In this document: piece by piece, positions 1 through 11,840 of the stretch
Numbering within the stretch: position 1 is the first letter of the stretch
Layout of the letters: every line of letters begins with the position of its first letter
Origin: Pieris napi
Taxonomy: Eukaryota; Arthropoda; Insecta; Lepidoptera; Pieridae
Reading direction: 5' to 3'
Length of the DNA: 64,000 nt
NCBI RefSeq assembly: GCF_905475465.1
Contig: NC_062235.1
Span: 10,116,001 to 10,180,000 of the forward strand
Program-made: the position numbers and the translations under genes
The notes under the pieces: generated by a model
What the model was told of the DNA's origin: nothing
Database searches by the model: none
The model's input: only the letters and a program-made list of their open reading frames with translations

Positions 1-293
1 CACATGAAGGAGAAACGAAGTTTGCGTACGTTGCTTTGGTTTGTGTACGCTTCAAAAACTCAAAAAGCTCTGCACCGATCGACCTGAAATTTTGGCTTGA
101 TATATAATCCGCATCAAGGATTGTTTGTATCTATCTTTTTTTTTCATTCTTTTTGTTTTTTTATTTTTTCTTTATTTTTTTCCACAAGTATTGCAAAATT
201 AAACTTCTATGAAATGTTTTCTTTGTTTTGTGTCTCACTTCTCAACCATTCAATCACAATGTGCTACAGCGAAGCGTAGCAGGGAACAGCTAG
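1..293 (+). mobile_element. Helitron-like 3' end
   Basis: The stretch ends in the tetranucleotide CTAG (290-293) followed by T, as Helitrons do. Just upstream is a hairpin with stem TGCTAC (262-267) and GTAGCA (276-281), about 9 nt before the CTAG, which is the usual Helitron 3' arrangement. The phrase ctgcaccgatcgacctgaaa near 71-90 resembles the body of insect Helitron-related repeats. The 5' end lies outside the window. There is no coding capacity. The family call is inference from the end structure. Confidence 0.45.
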
Positions 294-865
294 TTTTATA
301 TAAAAATTGCAAGGAAGTAGTACGACATTAGAGATTGTTACAGTAAAAACATAAAAATCGCATTGCAGACTCCCACTTACATCTTAAGAATACCTGTAAA
401 ACTTAGGGATGCCGTTTGCGGCAAGAAATCGATACTCCACATGAGTGAAACACACGATTAGTATTCAATTCGCGTTCGAATTGTATTACGTTTTCCGTCT
501 ACGAAAAAAAGGTACTCTATAATTTTATTTTCCGACCAAAACGTACTAACTGGAAACTGATACTTTATATCACATCTGTAGTCGTCTCTTGTCTTCAACT
601 TAATGCAGTAGCAAAGAGAATGTTTTTCTTTTGTTATTTATTTCTTTGTGAATAAAGATTTTCTTTAGGACACAGTTGTAGATTTTTTATAAAACACATC
701 ATCAACATATATCGGATTTTAGAGCATCTAATATAAAAAGTATCAATAATTTAATTATTTCTATTCTATGGGTCTAATATAATCGTATTAAATATAAAAA
801 AAAGATATCTACACACCATACATACTTTAGTTGAGTCAAATGTCACGTTCATCCGTTCGCGCAAT
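294..865. other. AT-rich intergenic, nothing recognised
   Basis: AT-rich sequence with many stops in all frames. No gene, RNA or repeat family is recognisable. Confidence 0.5.
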
Positions 866-1075
866 TCAAGATTAAAGATTAGAGTATATTTTTAGAATGG
901 AAAGGACCAAGAGGAAGAAGGAGAAGAGGTTGCCCAAAAAAAGGTGGATAGAAGAAATAGAAGCGGTAGCAGGAATGGAGAAAGAGAGCCATAGACTGAG
1001 TCAGTTGGAAGAAGACTCTCTCATCGACGGTACTGAAGGTAGCTAGGATATAGGACAACAAGCAAAAGAAAAAAA
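866..1075 (+). pseudogene. LINE reverse transcriptase C-terminal scrap
   Basis: Translation of the plus strand gives a basic stretch GRRRRG followed by KKRWIEEIEAVAG and later QLEED. This is the pattern at the extreme C-terminus of insect endonuclease-reverse transcriptase LINEs (R-G-R-P...RW.DDI..VAG...W..LEEAF). The same C-terminal pattern is seen in the larger LINE at 2780-6600 and in the scrap at 53778-53930. Only about 60 codons survive, the 5' part is missing, and it is not functional. Confidence 0.6.
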
Positions 1076-2110
1076 AGGACTAAAAATTTAAAATTATCTA
1101 AGCTATTTGTTTCTGTTTTCTTTGGTAATAAAACTGGCTTTATTATTATTATATTTTTATTGAAAGCGAAAACAAAATAGTACTATCTATTTACAAAATA
1201 CGCAGTTTCCATTTGAATTTGGAATAACATTCTGCTATCTATACTATTAGTTTCACTCAACCATCGGTTACAGAATTACATGTCAATAAAAGTTCAGGTC
1301 ACGCACCGGGTTCCTTCAGGTGTTTGTTCTCAATGTTTACCTTCACTTGTTTGCTTTTACTCTCTTTAATTGACTTGTTTGACATTCCAATGATTTATGA
1401 ATAAGTGCCTTGGTATGACACTTCTCTGGGAACATAAATAATATTGTTTTTGGTATACGGGAGTAGTGAGTATTTAAATAAAACGTTTTGCGAAGTTATA
1501 TTTACACAATTTCTTGTACTCTCTTATCGTTACAATAGTTTTATTTAAGTAAATTATGTTTTATTTGAACAACAAGTAAGTTAACAAAAGAAAGTTTGAC
1601 TATATATAAATTAATATTTAGCCTAAACAATAATTATGGCTAATAAGCAATATTATGTTGACTTAATTTTCTACAATTTTAGTGAATAGCTTAAACTAAG
1701 ATAATGTTCACTAATAGTCTTAGTGTTCTGTAATGTTTTGGCACTATGTTCGTGTGGCCGAACCGCACTTGCACGTATATTCAATACACTAGTTTTAGTA
1801 ACTTAAATGGTTTAGTTCTCATTAGGCGACTTGTTCCTGTTGTATTTAATATGTATTCTTTGCATTGGAACTCCTCCTCCTACTATAAATCTATTTTTGA
1901 TGTGTTGGGCGGTCGTAGTCTGTTAAAAATAATAAATACGAACTACATATAGGTACAAAAGATTCGTTAAAAATAGCGAGCTATATACATTTAATTATAA
2001 GTTTACAGTCGCAGGACCAAAATGGTTGAGAAACGATGATCTAAGGATATCTTAATCTTAAATTTAACCCGAAATTTGCGTAAGTAACAGTAAGTGACCG
2101 CACTATGTAA
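1076..2110. other. AT-rich intergenic, nothing recognised
   Basis: Low-complexity TTATTA around 1140-1155; otherwise AT-rich sequence without recognisable genes. A 68-codon open frame at 1746-1952 (+) has no motif and is probably chance. Confidence 0.5.
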
Positions 2111-2116
2111 CTTCCA

Positions 2117-2480
2117 ATGGTGGTAGCGAAAGAGTTTCTTTTAATATCCGCAGCGCTGATGTCCTTGATTTGGCTCTCTCGCTATTGCGAGTTGAAAAGT
2201 ACCGATGCAGGTGGTATAATATCAAGGCTTGTAGAGAATATCTTCTATACTATAGAGCGTGCATTTATAGTTTATCTTTATGGAGAAACCGCCAGAGTGG
2301 AGATCGATAAACGTCTCGTAGCAGTTATGACAAGAGCTTTAAATAACTTTAATATTTAATTTTTAACTGTGCTTTATGTTTATGTTTGAATGTATATTCC
2401 GTTTGCGGCTTTTGTGTATAATGTAATTTTTTGGATATTGTTTAGCTGTAGGAGTACTGATGAGCAAATAAATAAATAAA
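2117..2480 (+). mobile_element. possible retroposon 3' end with 80-codon ORF
   Basis: An ATG-initiated 80-codon frame (2117-2359) begins MVVAKEFLLISAALMSLIWL and ends TRALNNFNI. I do not recognise it; the N-terminus is hydrophobic. It is followed by about 110 nt of T-rich sequence ending in a short (AAAT) run near 2466-2480, the sort of tail seen on non-LTR retroposons. That tail is why a LINE 3' end is suggested, but a small unknown host ORF cannot be excluded. Confidence 0.25.
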
Positions 2481-2499
2481 CTTATTAGAGCTACTACAA

Positions 2500-2640
2500 A
2501 GAGTATTCGAAAGGAGTGGAAGATGGACAGGACACACCTTGCGAGGAGCTGAGAAGTGGAGTAAAACTATAATGAGGTGGTACCCAAAAATAAAAGGGAA
2601 AAAAGTGGACAGTAAAAGAGGTAGGATGATGAAATAAAAT
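2500..2640 (+). pseudogene. LINE C-terminal scrap
   Basis: The plus strand, with a frame change, reads WTGHTLRGAEKWSKTIMRW followed by YPKIKGKK. This matches the WAGH..R....RW...W.PR.GKR.RGR signature near the C-terminus of insect endonuclease-reverse transcriptase LINEs. It is short, 5'-truncated and frame-broken. It lies next to but is separate from the minus-strand LINE starting at about 2780. Confidence 0.55.
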
Positions 2641-2881
2641 AATAATTAATTTATAATAATTAAATAATAAGAAAGCCAAGAAATTTCATTTAATTACCTT
2701 CCATCACTTTAATGAAGCTCATACGTCAGTTACTTTCACTTAGCCAAATTATAATTACCAATAAATCATCTAATTAAATCTTCGATAAATTTATTAAATA
2801 AATAAATAAAATAAAAAGCCTTTTATTTCTTGCTTTCTATAAGTATTACAATTTCATAACAATACTTAATTTAATGTTTTT

Positions 2882-5095
2882 TTAGCAAGAACCCTCTCCA
2901 TGAAAGGTAAAGGCCTCCTCCAGAGAAGACCAGTATTCTCTGTTCTCTGCCGCTCGTAACCAATGAGTGCCTGCCACTTTTGTGATGTCGTCTACCCAGC
3001 GTGCATTTGGTCTTCCTCTCTTTCTTTGTCCTAGTGGGCCTGTCCATTGTGTTGTCTCTCTTGTCCATCTATTATCGCTTAGCCTCGCTACGTGACCCGC
3101 CCATCGCCATTTGAGCTTTTGTGAGTAATTGAGGGCGTCAATGGCTTGAGTTTTCTGTCTTATATGAGTGTGGCGGATCTTTTGGATTTTCCTTATTTTC
3201 AGAATGCTCCTCTCCATACTCCTTTGGCTGGATATAATTTTATTTTTTACTTTTCTAGTAAATTTCCAAGTTTGGCAGGCGTATGTTAATGAGGGCAGTA
3301 GGCAGGTGTTCATAACTTTCGTTTTCATTCGTATAGTCATTTTACTTTTGAGTATTTCTTTGAAGCTCCAGAACTTTTTCCATGTGATGTTGATTCTTCT
3401 CTCTACTTCTTGTTCGTTATTTTTTTGGCTAAATGAAATTTGCTTTCCCAGGTAAATGTAGGCGTTTACATATGTTAGGGGTGAGTTTTCCAGGTATATT
3501 GGTCTTTCAGTATGGTTCGTCATGACGTTAGTTTTTGTTAGGTTGATTTCCAAGCCCACTTTACGACTTTCTTCGTGTAGAGCGTTAATCATTCCTTGTA
3601 GTTGGTTTGTATTTTCTGAGAGCAGGACTATATCGTCAGCAAATCTTAAATGACTCAAGTAACGTCCTTTTATATTTATGCCAACTTTTTCCCAAACTAG
3701 TTCACCAATGATGGCCTGTAGCACCGCTATGAAGATAGTTGGCGAGAGTGGGTCTCCCTGCCGTACACCTCTGCTTATTTGTATGGGTGGTCCTGTAGTC
3801 TCTAGCTTGACTCTGCTAGTACTGTTATCATAGATATTTTTTATGACTTTTATGTAGTCTAGTGGTACTTCTTGAGAGAGTAGCGTATCCCAAATTGATG
3901 AATGGAACAGAGAGTCAAACGCTTTTTGGTAATCGATAAAGGCAATATAGAGTGGTCTTTTGAACTCTTGGTATTTTTCTATCAACATCTCTAGCGAATG
4001 TATGTGATCCACTGTTGAAAAATTTCTTCTAAAGCCGGCCTGTTCTATAGGTTGGTATTTTTCTGTGCTTTCTTTTATCTTTTTCTCGATTATTGAGGAG
4101 AACAGTTTATATAGTGAAGGTAGTAGGCTTATCGGTCTGTAGTTATTTATGCTATTAGGGTCTCCTTTTTTATAAAGCAATATAATGTTAGACTCTGACC
4201 ATTGCCGAGGTGTATTTGAGCTGTTCAGTATCTGGTTAAACAGTAGAGTTAGTGGTTTTGCTAGGAACTCGCATCCAGTTGTTATGATTTCGTTGGCGAT
4301 ACCGTCGGGGCCTGGGCTTTTCTCCGTTTTTAGTGTTTTAATCCCTTTAATCACTTCAGAATCTTCTATGCTTGCTCTCGTCTCTCCTCTATTTGTGTCT
4401 GGTAATTTATATCCATATTGGCTCGGTGTGCTGTATAGTTTCTTATAGAATGTTGTTGCTATTTTCAGTATATCTGATCTATTTTGGGTATTTTTTGTTT
4501 TATCTTTCAACTCTTCAATCCATAGTTTATGTGTTCTCAGTTCTTTGTATGCCTTCTTGACGCTGTTTGAAATATTAAGGTGTTTTTCGAAGGTTCTTGT
4601 GCGGTGCGCCTTGTAGTCTAAGTAGATACATTTACTAATGAGTTTGTAGAGTGCTTTTAGTTCGTTTTTCATGGCTCTTGATTTTGGTTTTGTCTTTTGT
4701 AATTCTTGTCTTCTATAAATTAAGGCCTTTGTGCGTGCTGATAGTATCTGGTTTTTCCCTTGATTTGTATTGGGTGAAACCTCGTAGGCTTTTTTTAGGC
4801 TGGTGTCTATTGCGTTTATAATATTATCGTAGTGATTTTGAACGGTGTCCTCGTCTCTCCAGTTCTTAAGTAAGTTTGTTATGCAACTATTCAGCGTTTG
4901 TTTGTAGGCTTGTATTTCTTCTTCGTTTTTTAATTTGGATCTGGAGCATTGGCCGAACATACACCGACTTTTTGTTATGGGAAGAATGTTAAGTGTCGCT
5001 CTCATAGGTCTGTGATCCGAGGGGTAAGTGATGTTTAAAGACTGTATGTTGGATATGTTTTTGTGTAAAGTTGTCAAGATATAGTCTATTTCGTT
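2882..5095 (-). pseudogene. LINE reverse transcriptase domain
   Basis: Open for more than 730 codons downstream of the stop at 5096-5098. It begins NEIDYIL and SDHRP, the end of the endonuclease domain. The reverse transcriptase signature follows in order: SPGPDGI, YRPISLLP, FIDYQKAFDS, GVRQGDPLSP and the catalytic FADDIVLL (FADD at 3632-3643, about residue 479 counting from 5077). The C-terminus has WRWAGHVARL, GQRKRGRPNARWVDDI and LEEAFTFHGEG, typical for this LINE group. All catalytic motifs look intact. No ATG starts it: it is in the same frame as the endonuclease and cut from it by one TAA. It would synthesise cDNA at the nicked target if expressed, but the upstream lesions make it a pseudogene. 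Confidence 0.9.
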
Positions 5096-5864
5096 TTATG
5101 TTTTGCCATTAGGAGATCTCCAAGTCCATCTTTGTTTACTATTTTTTTTGAAGAAGGTGTTCATGATAGACAGATTATTCTCGTGCGCAAAATCAATGAG
5201 TCTATCTCCTCTACAGTTTCTATCTCCGTAGCCGTGGTTGCCAGTAGCGGCTTCATTAGGATTGATTTGTCCTATTTTGGCGTTAAAATCTCCCATGACT
5301 ATGATATTGTTATCTGAGAGTTGTATAGCTTTGTCGACAGTACTGTAGAAAAATTCCGACTCCTCGTCGGTCGACGCCTCCGTTGGAGCGTAAACTTGAA
5401 TGATACTTAATTTTAAGTTATTGATATTCATCCTTAGCAACGCTACTCTTTCTGATAGTCCTGTGAAGCTTATGATGTATCGTTTTAGATGTTTTTTGAC
5501 AATAAATCCTACTCCATACAATCCTGGCGTTTCTCCAATGTAGTATAAAATAAACTCGTCGTGTTCTTCAATCTTGTTTCCAAGTTTTCTAGTTTCTGAT
5601 AGACCAATAATATCAAACTTTATATTTTTCAAACACTCTGTTAATTCCAATAATCGTGAGTATGTCGACAAAGATTTAACATTGTATGTTATTATGTATA
5701 GGGTATTATGATGACTGTTTTTTGTACTGTTTGTTTTTATTTTCTCTGGAGGGTTTTGGTCGTGATCTTCCTCGGTGACCGGCCGGCTTGGAAGATTAGT
5801 TGGGGGAGTGAGGTAGTTTTTTATTTTTTTGTTGTTATTGATAATGGTTTCAGTTGTTAGTTTT
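5096..5864 (-). pseudogene. LINE endonuclease domain
   Basis: This frame opens at about 5864 and runs to a TAA at 5096-5098. It starts with a proline- and asparagine-rich linker, then LYIITYNVKSLSTYSRL, the normal beginning of LINE apurinic-type endonucleases. It continues with GLSETR (metal-binding glutamate), IQVYAPTEAS, MGDFNAKIG (catalytic aspartate and asparagine, near 5271-5296), GDRNCRGDRLIDFA and RWTWRSPNGK. The remaining IDYIL and SDHRP motifs lie past the stop in the same frame. The protein nicks target DNA for target-primed reverse transcription. It is disconnected from ORF1 upstream by a frame change and from the reverse transcriptase by a single stop. Confidence 0.85.
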
Positions 5865-6575
5865 TTGGTCGTTCTGTATTGGTTTGTACGTTTTCTCTCC
5901 TTATAAAGTTGAGTAAATTTTGGTTATTTTTCTTCTTTGCAGTTGGCGCTGGAGATATGCTTAGTTGTTTAGGAGGCGACTCAGAATTATTTCTTTTCCT
6001 TTTTCCACCGCCGAAGTCCTTTACTATGAGGTTATCTCCCCTAAGAAATGCAATCCTCCCATTCCTTCTTTCTTCTTTTAATTTCGGCAAAAGTTGTTTT
6101 CTTTTTTCTAAAGTTTCTTTTGTAAAGTCCTCTTCGATATATATAAAAGGAGGTAGATTTTTCTTATTCTTAATTATCTCATTTCTTTTCCAGCATGTAA
6201 CAAATGAGACAAGAATAGGCCTGAGTTTATCACGTTGCCGTTATTCTTTTCCGATTCTAAAAGCGTTGTTAATTTCGTTACTTTCTATTGTAACTATTTT
6301 ACGTAGGGTGGATACGATGGTTTCTACTGTAGAGTTTTGGGTTTGGTCTTCTTTTAGTCCATATACTATAAGGTTATTCCGTTTTTCGTATTCTTCTAGA
6401 TGTTTAACTTTGTTTTCTAACTTATCTACTTGAATTTTCAGCAAACTGTTTTCATCTATCAATATCTGCAATTTTTCTTCTAGCATTTCAGTGATACTGC
6501 TATTGTAATGTCTTTGGTTTGTGTTGCCATTTCCTCTTTAATCTTACTCAAAAATTCCTTCATATCAATTTCCAT
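5857..6575 (-). pseudogene. LINE ORF1-like region
   Basis: The likely start is ATG 6575, with a lysine/glutamate-rich opening (MEIDMKEFLSKIKEEMA). After a frame change near 6500 comes a heptad-like coiled coil (LEEKLQILIDENSLLKIQV) and then RNNLIVYGLKE, a motif found in L1-type ORF1 and transposase-22 domains. A stop at 6241-6243 interrupts it. In the same frame follow RPILVSFVTCWKRNE, IEEDFTKETLEKRKQLLPKL, a basic RLR-like segment and a low-complexity lysine/asparagine linker, ending at stop 5857-5859. The six-A run at 5861-5866 is the obvious site of the frame slip into the endonuclease frame. The role in the family is RNA binding and chaperoning of the LINE RNA. Confidence 0.7.
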
Positions 6576-6680
6576 TTTGTTTTGTATTCTTCAGTTTCAA
6601 TTTTTATTATAATTTTATTTAGGAATATTGTATAAAAACAATGAAAAAATAAAAAAATATAAATATAAATTTAGGACTAA

Positions 6681-6745
6681 GACGGATTGGAACCCCGACT
6701 TCGGAGTGCATGTAACCACTACGTGTCTCTCCGAGCCACGCGTCG
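6681..6745 (-). other. tRNA-like pol III promoter remnant
   Basis: On the minus strand a box A-like GGCTCGGAGAG is followed 43 nt later by a box B-like GGTTCCAATCC (plus-strand 6684-6694), the spacing found inside a tRNA. The acceptor stem does not pair well, so this is more likely a decayed tRNA pseudogene or the head of a SINE than a working tRNA gene. It lies just upstream of the LINE 5' end. Confidence 0.35.
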
Positions 6746-7885
6746 TTAGAAATATCAATTGAAATTAATGTTCATATGACTTCGTAAGTCGCGCTAAGTT
6801 AAAGCTGACTCACAGTTGTTTACTGCGTGCACTTTGTTCACGAATAATAAAATTATTTCATCACATTGATTTTCTACACGTTTCTTGATAGTTCCTTGGT
6901 TACACATTCAGCAATCCCAGTACATACACATATATTTCGTTTTAATTCTTAATCTTCTTTGTTGTGTAAAACTTCTTTAAAAGCAACTGACGAAGCGTTG
7001 TACATGTGTTAAAATTTCGTGGATTTGTGATATAATTAGTGAGTTAACACTTCCACTGCTTGATTACGCACTTCTGCTTCACTTTTTGTACTTTTAAATG
7101 AGATAGGATTGGTATTTATATTTTTTAAAACGCAAACAAACGTGGCACGATATTAGTTCTTTCCGCGCCTACCCGCGGTTTTTCCGATAAATTAATTATG
7201 AAGCTTCAATTATGTGTTGTCGTATTTGAACGAAAATGCCTCCAATTAACCAGATTATTATACATTTAATATCTATTTGTTTTTAAATAATTTGAAAAAG
7301 GAATTAGGAGTCCTAATTCTATTTCTATAATGGTTTGTGTCTAATAAATAATCTTTACAAATACGAGAGACTGAATTAAAAATGTTATCCTAGGATCCTC
7401 ACCTCGGTTTATATTACTTTAAATTATAAAGTAGGAAACCCACTACTTAGTTTTCCCGATAGCTTTTAATCTGATTAAGTCTAGACATTCACTTATAATG
7501 TTTGATAGATTTTAAAACACGATAAAACGTTAGTTTACTTAGAATATCTGCATTTAATTTATCCTACGTTATTGAAAATAACATTTATTTTTTAAAATAC
7601 CAACAACACATGCTACAATAATATTTTTCAATAAATTACAACGCTCCCGAATGTCTTCTTGACGTATTATACACCTGTGTTCCCAATGTATTTTACATCA
7701 TTCGAAATTTAAAATGTATACGAACAAATATGACGTTATCTTTTGTGTAATATTGTTGCTTGTATGATGCTCGAGTCGTTCAGCACGGTACTTTAATTTC
7801 ATATAAAACAATAATTATTTCGTATAATATAATTGAAGGCGTATTTACTTTCCTATACAGCAATATATAGGTGCTTTTTTGGAAC
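6746..7885. other. AT-rich intergenic, nothing recognised
   Basis: No open frame of note, no RNA gene and no repeat family recognised. Confidence 0.5.
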
Positions 7886-8085
7886 CCACAGGGAGTGCAG
7901 AAGCGTGGTCGTCCCAAGCAAACCTGGCGTAGTACAGTTGTAGATGAGGCAAAGAGAGCTGGAAAGACATGGACTGAGATAAAATTCGACGTTCAAGTCC
8001 GATCGTGATGGAGGCTAACTATGGCTGTGTGTGTGACTATAAGCTCACTGTGCACCATAGTCAAAGGGCATCAAGTCATGTAAGT
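7886..8085 (+). pseudogene. LINE (RTE-like) C-terminal scrap
   Basis: Plus-strand translation reads WNPQGVQKRGRPKQTWR, then EAKRAGKTWTEIK, and after a break LCTIVKGHQVM and a stop. This is the standard C-terminal tail of RTE-like reverse transcriptases (WNPQGKRKRGRPK.TWRR...GKTW.E.K...R..WR..V.ALC). It is truncated at its 5' side, and an in-frame stop breaks it after VQVRS. The fragment at 57300-57775 appears to belong to a related family. Confidence 0.7.
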
Positions 8086-11000
8086 ATATAAATATTAACA
8101 ACGTTAATCTGGAATATTCTGTGTGTAGTAAGCAATATATGCATATAGACAACTTACATAGCGAAAATATTGTAACAAACACGAGCGGAAGTTAGTCGTG
8201 TAATAAATTAAAATTATCTGCTGTATTTTCATTACTTCACGCAATAGGCTGTTATTTGCAACACATCAACTAAAACAGGGCATAAATAGCGACCACCATG
8301 AATCTAGTGGGGTTCGAAAGATACATGGTTGTGGTCTGTTAATTTATAGCTTGTTTTTTGTAGGGTATAATGGACATTAATAGCGTATTTATGTTACAAT
8401 TACAGTTGACCGTTCTTTGTCGGGGATCAATGTGGTGGAACAAATGATACTACCAACTCAGCTTAATGGAATTTACTAAGTTTCGTTTACAATATATAAA
8501 TTGTTCGAAGGCTTCTTATAAATAATTTTTATTTATTTTTAACCTTATTTTTTGCTATTTTAAACTAATTTGATAAAATAAGTTAAATAATTTTAAAAGA
8601 AATAATAAACAGTGGGATTTTGTATGTGTGTTACTGAATATTACAGTCTTTATCGCTAAATTAAGTGTGATATGGAATATACTATGAATAATAGTAAATA
8701 AATGTTTAGTATATATTCATTACGTAGATATTCTGATAGCTATTCAGCTTTGTAAGAAATCATTTTTCTGTTTCGTGGCTAAATATTTTCTTTCTTTATT
8801 TCTTATTGAGGTATCTCCCTTTTACCGAGCACAAGGGAACGGCATTCTAAGTATTTTACGGGCATCCATAAACTCGTAAACTTAAGAATTTATAAGTAAA
8901 GCGTCCCAAATTAAATCACACCTGAAAATATCTTCCGTAACTGTGCATCTTGATTTCCCCAGAGCCATGATTAACAATTCAACGTGGTCGTCCGAACTGG
9001 TGTAACCTTAGTATCTTGTCATTAATTTAGACGATGGAAGTTTCAACCTAAAAAGTAAACCCACCCATCTACTGTAGTATAACCTTCGCGTGTTCGTAAT
9101 TCAAAAGTCATTCTTGCAGCCGTATTTACAGGCGAATTCAATTATTTGTTATGAAATTTATTTAAATTACAGAACTAAAGAATAGTGCAACTCACTAACT
9201 TAATTTCCTATAAATAATAGTAGAGACATAAGAGAGACCAAGGTCCTTACCCTGTAAAAATAGCGATACCGTCATCGAGTTCGATCTCAATAATAAGTTT
9301 TTGTTCCGCGCAATCCCAAAACTTGCGTACAAAAATGTCAGTTTCGATATCACTGTTGAAAGCTACAGTGGAAGCTGTTTGAGTTCTTATTTAAATCCTT
9401 ACTTATTCACAATACAATACCCTAATAAAAGAGTGACTTTTATAAATCTTCTTTTAATAAAATTCTTAATTTTATAAGTTTTAAAAAGTTAAATGTTACA
9501 CTAATTCGAAGTATTTTTTTTTCGTGGCACTGCGTAAGATTGATTTCTAGATATCAACATACGTATCACAACAAAAATATAGATTGTCTCTTATGATTTA
9601 TCGTAATGTTAGTACGTATATATTAATAGCTACTTAGTTATATTATCACTTTCATGATAATACACAAATATATTAACGAGACAAACATGCTTTTAATTTT
9701 TTGTCTATGGTAATAGTATATTCATAATATAAAACAATTTTGTAGGGAGTAAATTAAATTTTCCTATTTGAAGGAGAATTTTAATGGTCGTACAAATTGC
9801 GTCGCATATACAAATGTGACTCATATAAATAAGAGTGGGCGTGCAATGTGTCACACTGTCGGACAACATGGGCCAACATCGCCCAACATCGCCAAATGCG
9901 GTATCAGGTGCAATATTGCATACACGTAGCGTTCGGGAAATAATGTTCTGTGGATTTATCAGACGTGCGGAAGGAAAAATGAAAATTTTCCGTTGGCACG
10001 TACCTATGTTGGGAAATAAAATGAATGAAGCACAAAGTAGGAAATTTTCTTCAATAAGTTACTTTGATCAAGTCTGTTTTAAAACTATATTTCGAAAACT
10101 ACTATATCATAAATAAATAAATGTATTTACTTGTTTTAGTTACATGTTACTTATTGTAACACTGACATGAAATGCTTACTGTTTAAATTTTTATCGGTAT
10201 CAATTTAGAGTGAATGATACGAGACCCCGAGACTGATCCTCTACTCTCTGAGCCGACCTGGTTGAGCTCCTTACTGGCCTTAGTAATACACAGGGGCTGA
10301 GGCTTGACGAAGACAGGGGGGAATGGAGGAAGGCATACCATGGCATATGCAACACCAAGACGACCTTCAGGAATTAAGAACGAAATAAAAATAATTATTT
10401 CAAAATGAATAATCCAAAATTGTGTCATCTGGACCATTTTTTTCTCGCGCGACGCTCGCATCAAAAATACAATATTACTACTTATATTTCAAATGCTTCA
10501 TCAACCTGTAGCGGTATTAAGAGGTATTGCTCCGGCTCGTCGGACCAATATGTACGGTACCTGGGTCAAGAGGGGATGGTCTAAATAATGTTAAAATAAA
10601 ATTTACACTATTTGTTAACTCGCGTATAAGAAAATAATAAATAAATTCTAAATGATTGAATGCTATTAATGCTATGTAATTAAATGCAATACTTGTTATT
10701 AATAATGTTTAAGTGTGTGCCTCCATCTTGTTATACTCTTGGGGCGTGACTCCGACGATTTTGGTACTCGCCACGCTTATAAAACTAAAAAACTGAGTGA
10801 GCAAAATGCAGCCTTTACTCGAACAATACTATTTAAATATAACAATAAATTGTACCGAGATAATATCGAAGTTTTTTTTGTAAAATATCAGAGCGTCCAC
10901 TTCAATTTTGAAACACATTTGCTTTAACGTGGTGTGATTCCCGTGTGTTGAACATACGTAAAACTTAAAACAAAAGAATATCAATTAGCCAACCATTCCA

Positions 11001-11562
11001 TTGGCGTGTCATTAAATTACAGGTGTTACAGAACGCTGCATAAAAAGGCGATATCAATCTCTCACAGTAACGTGATCCACTATCAATTTAAAACTTTGAA
11101 GATTATAACACGCTTTAATCAGATTTCTGTAAATTTGAGTACAATCTTTAAGCAAAAATCGTTATTAACTTCCGTATTTGATTAAGCTGGGGGTCGGAAG
11201 TACCTGAGGCACCCTCAAATTTTATTGGAAGACTTCATTGCGACCCCGATGGATAACCGATAAGGATGGAGTTAGTATAACAAGGTAAGTGGCTTGCTTC
11301 TATTGATCAGGAGGGTGATTTATACACTCGTAAAGAGATAAATCATTTTTATAATAAATGGATAAAATTTACTTTTCTAAATTCGAACTCAGAAGAAACT
11401 TTTTTGTTTGAATAAAAGTTGCCTTTGTTTTTCCAGTTAGTAAAGGTAGAAACTTTTTTACCGAAGTCAGACCTGGTCAAGGGTTTTTTGTGTTCTCAAT
11501 TAATAGACCAATGTAGACAGAGGTGTCAAATCATTCGGTTAAACAAAATGTTACTAGAATTT
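8086..11562. other. long stretch without recognised genes
   Basis: AT-rich sequence. Open frames at 9835-10116 (+, 93 codons with a GTG start) and 10183-10464 (-, 93 codons) carry no recognisable motif. A slightly GC-richer patch at 10200-10370 reads DEDRGEWRKAYHGI on the plus strand, faintly like a LINE C-terminus but too short to call. Confidence 0.45.
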
Positions 11563-11840
11563 GTGTTGGCTTCAGCGTGCGACTCTCATATCTGAGGCCC
11601 TAGATTCGATCCACGGCTGTGCACCAATGGACTTTCTTTCTATGTGCGCATTTAACATTTGCTCTAACGGTGTAGGAAAACATCGTGAGGAAACCGACAT
11701 GTCTTAGACACAAAAAGTCAACGGCATGTGTCAGGCACTGGAGGCTGATCACCTACTTGCCTATTAGATTTAAAAATGATCATGAAACAGATTCAGAAAT
11801 CTGAGGCCAATACTTAAAGAGGTTGTAGCGCCACTGATTA
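11563..11840 (+). repeat. tRNA-derived SINE, copy 1
   Basis: The head GTTGGCTTCAGCGTGCGACT is followed by a degraded box B (TAGATTCGATCC). The body contains GTGCACCAATGGACTTTC, ATGTGCGCATTTAACAT and GAGGAAACCGAC, and the tail is GCGCCACTGATT. The same family recurs at 13624, 17460, 34975, 49946, 50803, 55440 and 56059. This copy is almost full length. It is noncoding and would have been moved by a LINE enzyme. Confidence 0.8.

Larger units (their letters stand above)
2780..6600 (-). mobile_element. near full-length non-LTR retrotransposon (LINE)
   Basis: A minus-strand LINE whose 3' end lies in an (AAAT)-rich run at about 2780-2820. Its coding part starts near ATG 6575 and ends at stop 2882. 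In order it holds an ORF1-like coiled-coil part with an RNNLIVYG motif, an apurinic-type endonuclease and a reverse transcriptase with a basic C-terminus. The order and motifs fit the insect endonuclease-reverse transcriptase group (RTE-like in general form); the exact clade is not certain. Four lesions inactivate it: a frame change near 6500, a stop at 6241-6243, a frame change in a run of A (minus strand) at 5861-5866, and a stop at 5096-5098. No clear target-site duplication could be picked out in the AT-rich flanks. Confidence 0.85.

Noticed and set aside
5879..6433. 184-codon plus-strand ORF rich in F, L and S
   Set aside because: It is the antisense of the LINE ORF1 region, which has clear motifs on the minus strand.
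10183..10464. 93-codon minus-strand ORF and faint LINE-like WRKAYHGI on the plus strand
   Set aside because: Too short and too weak to assign to a gene or LINE.
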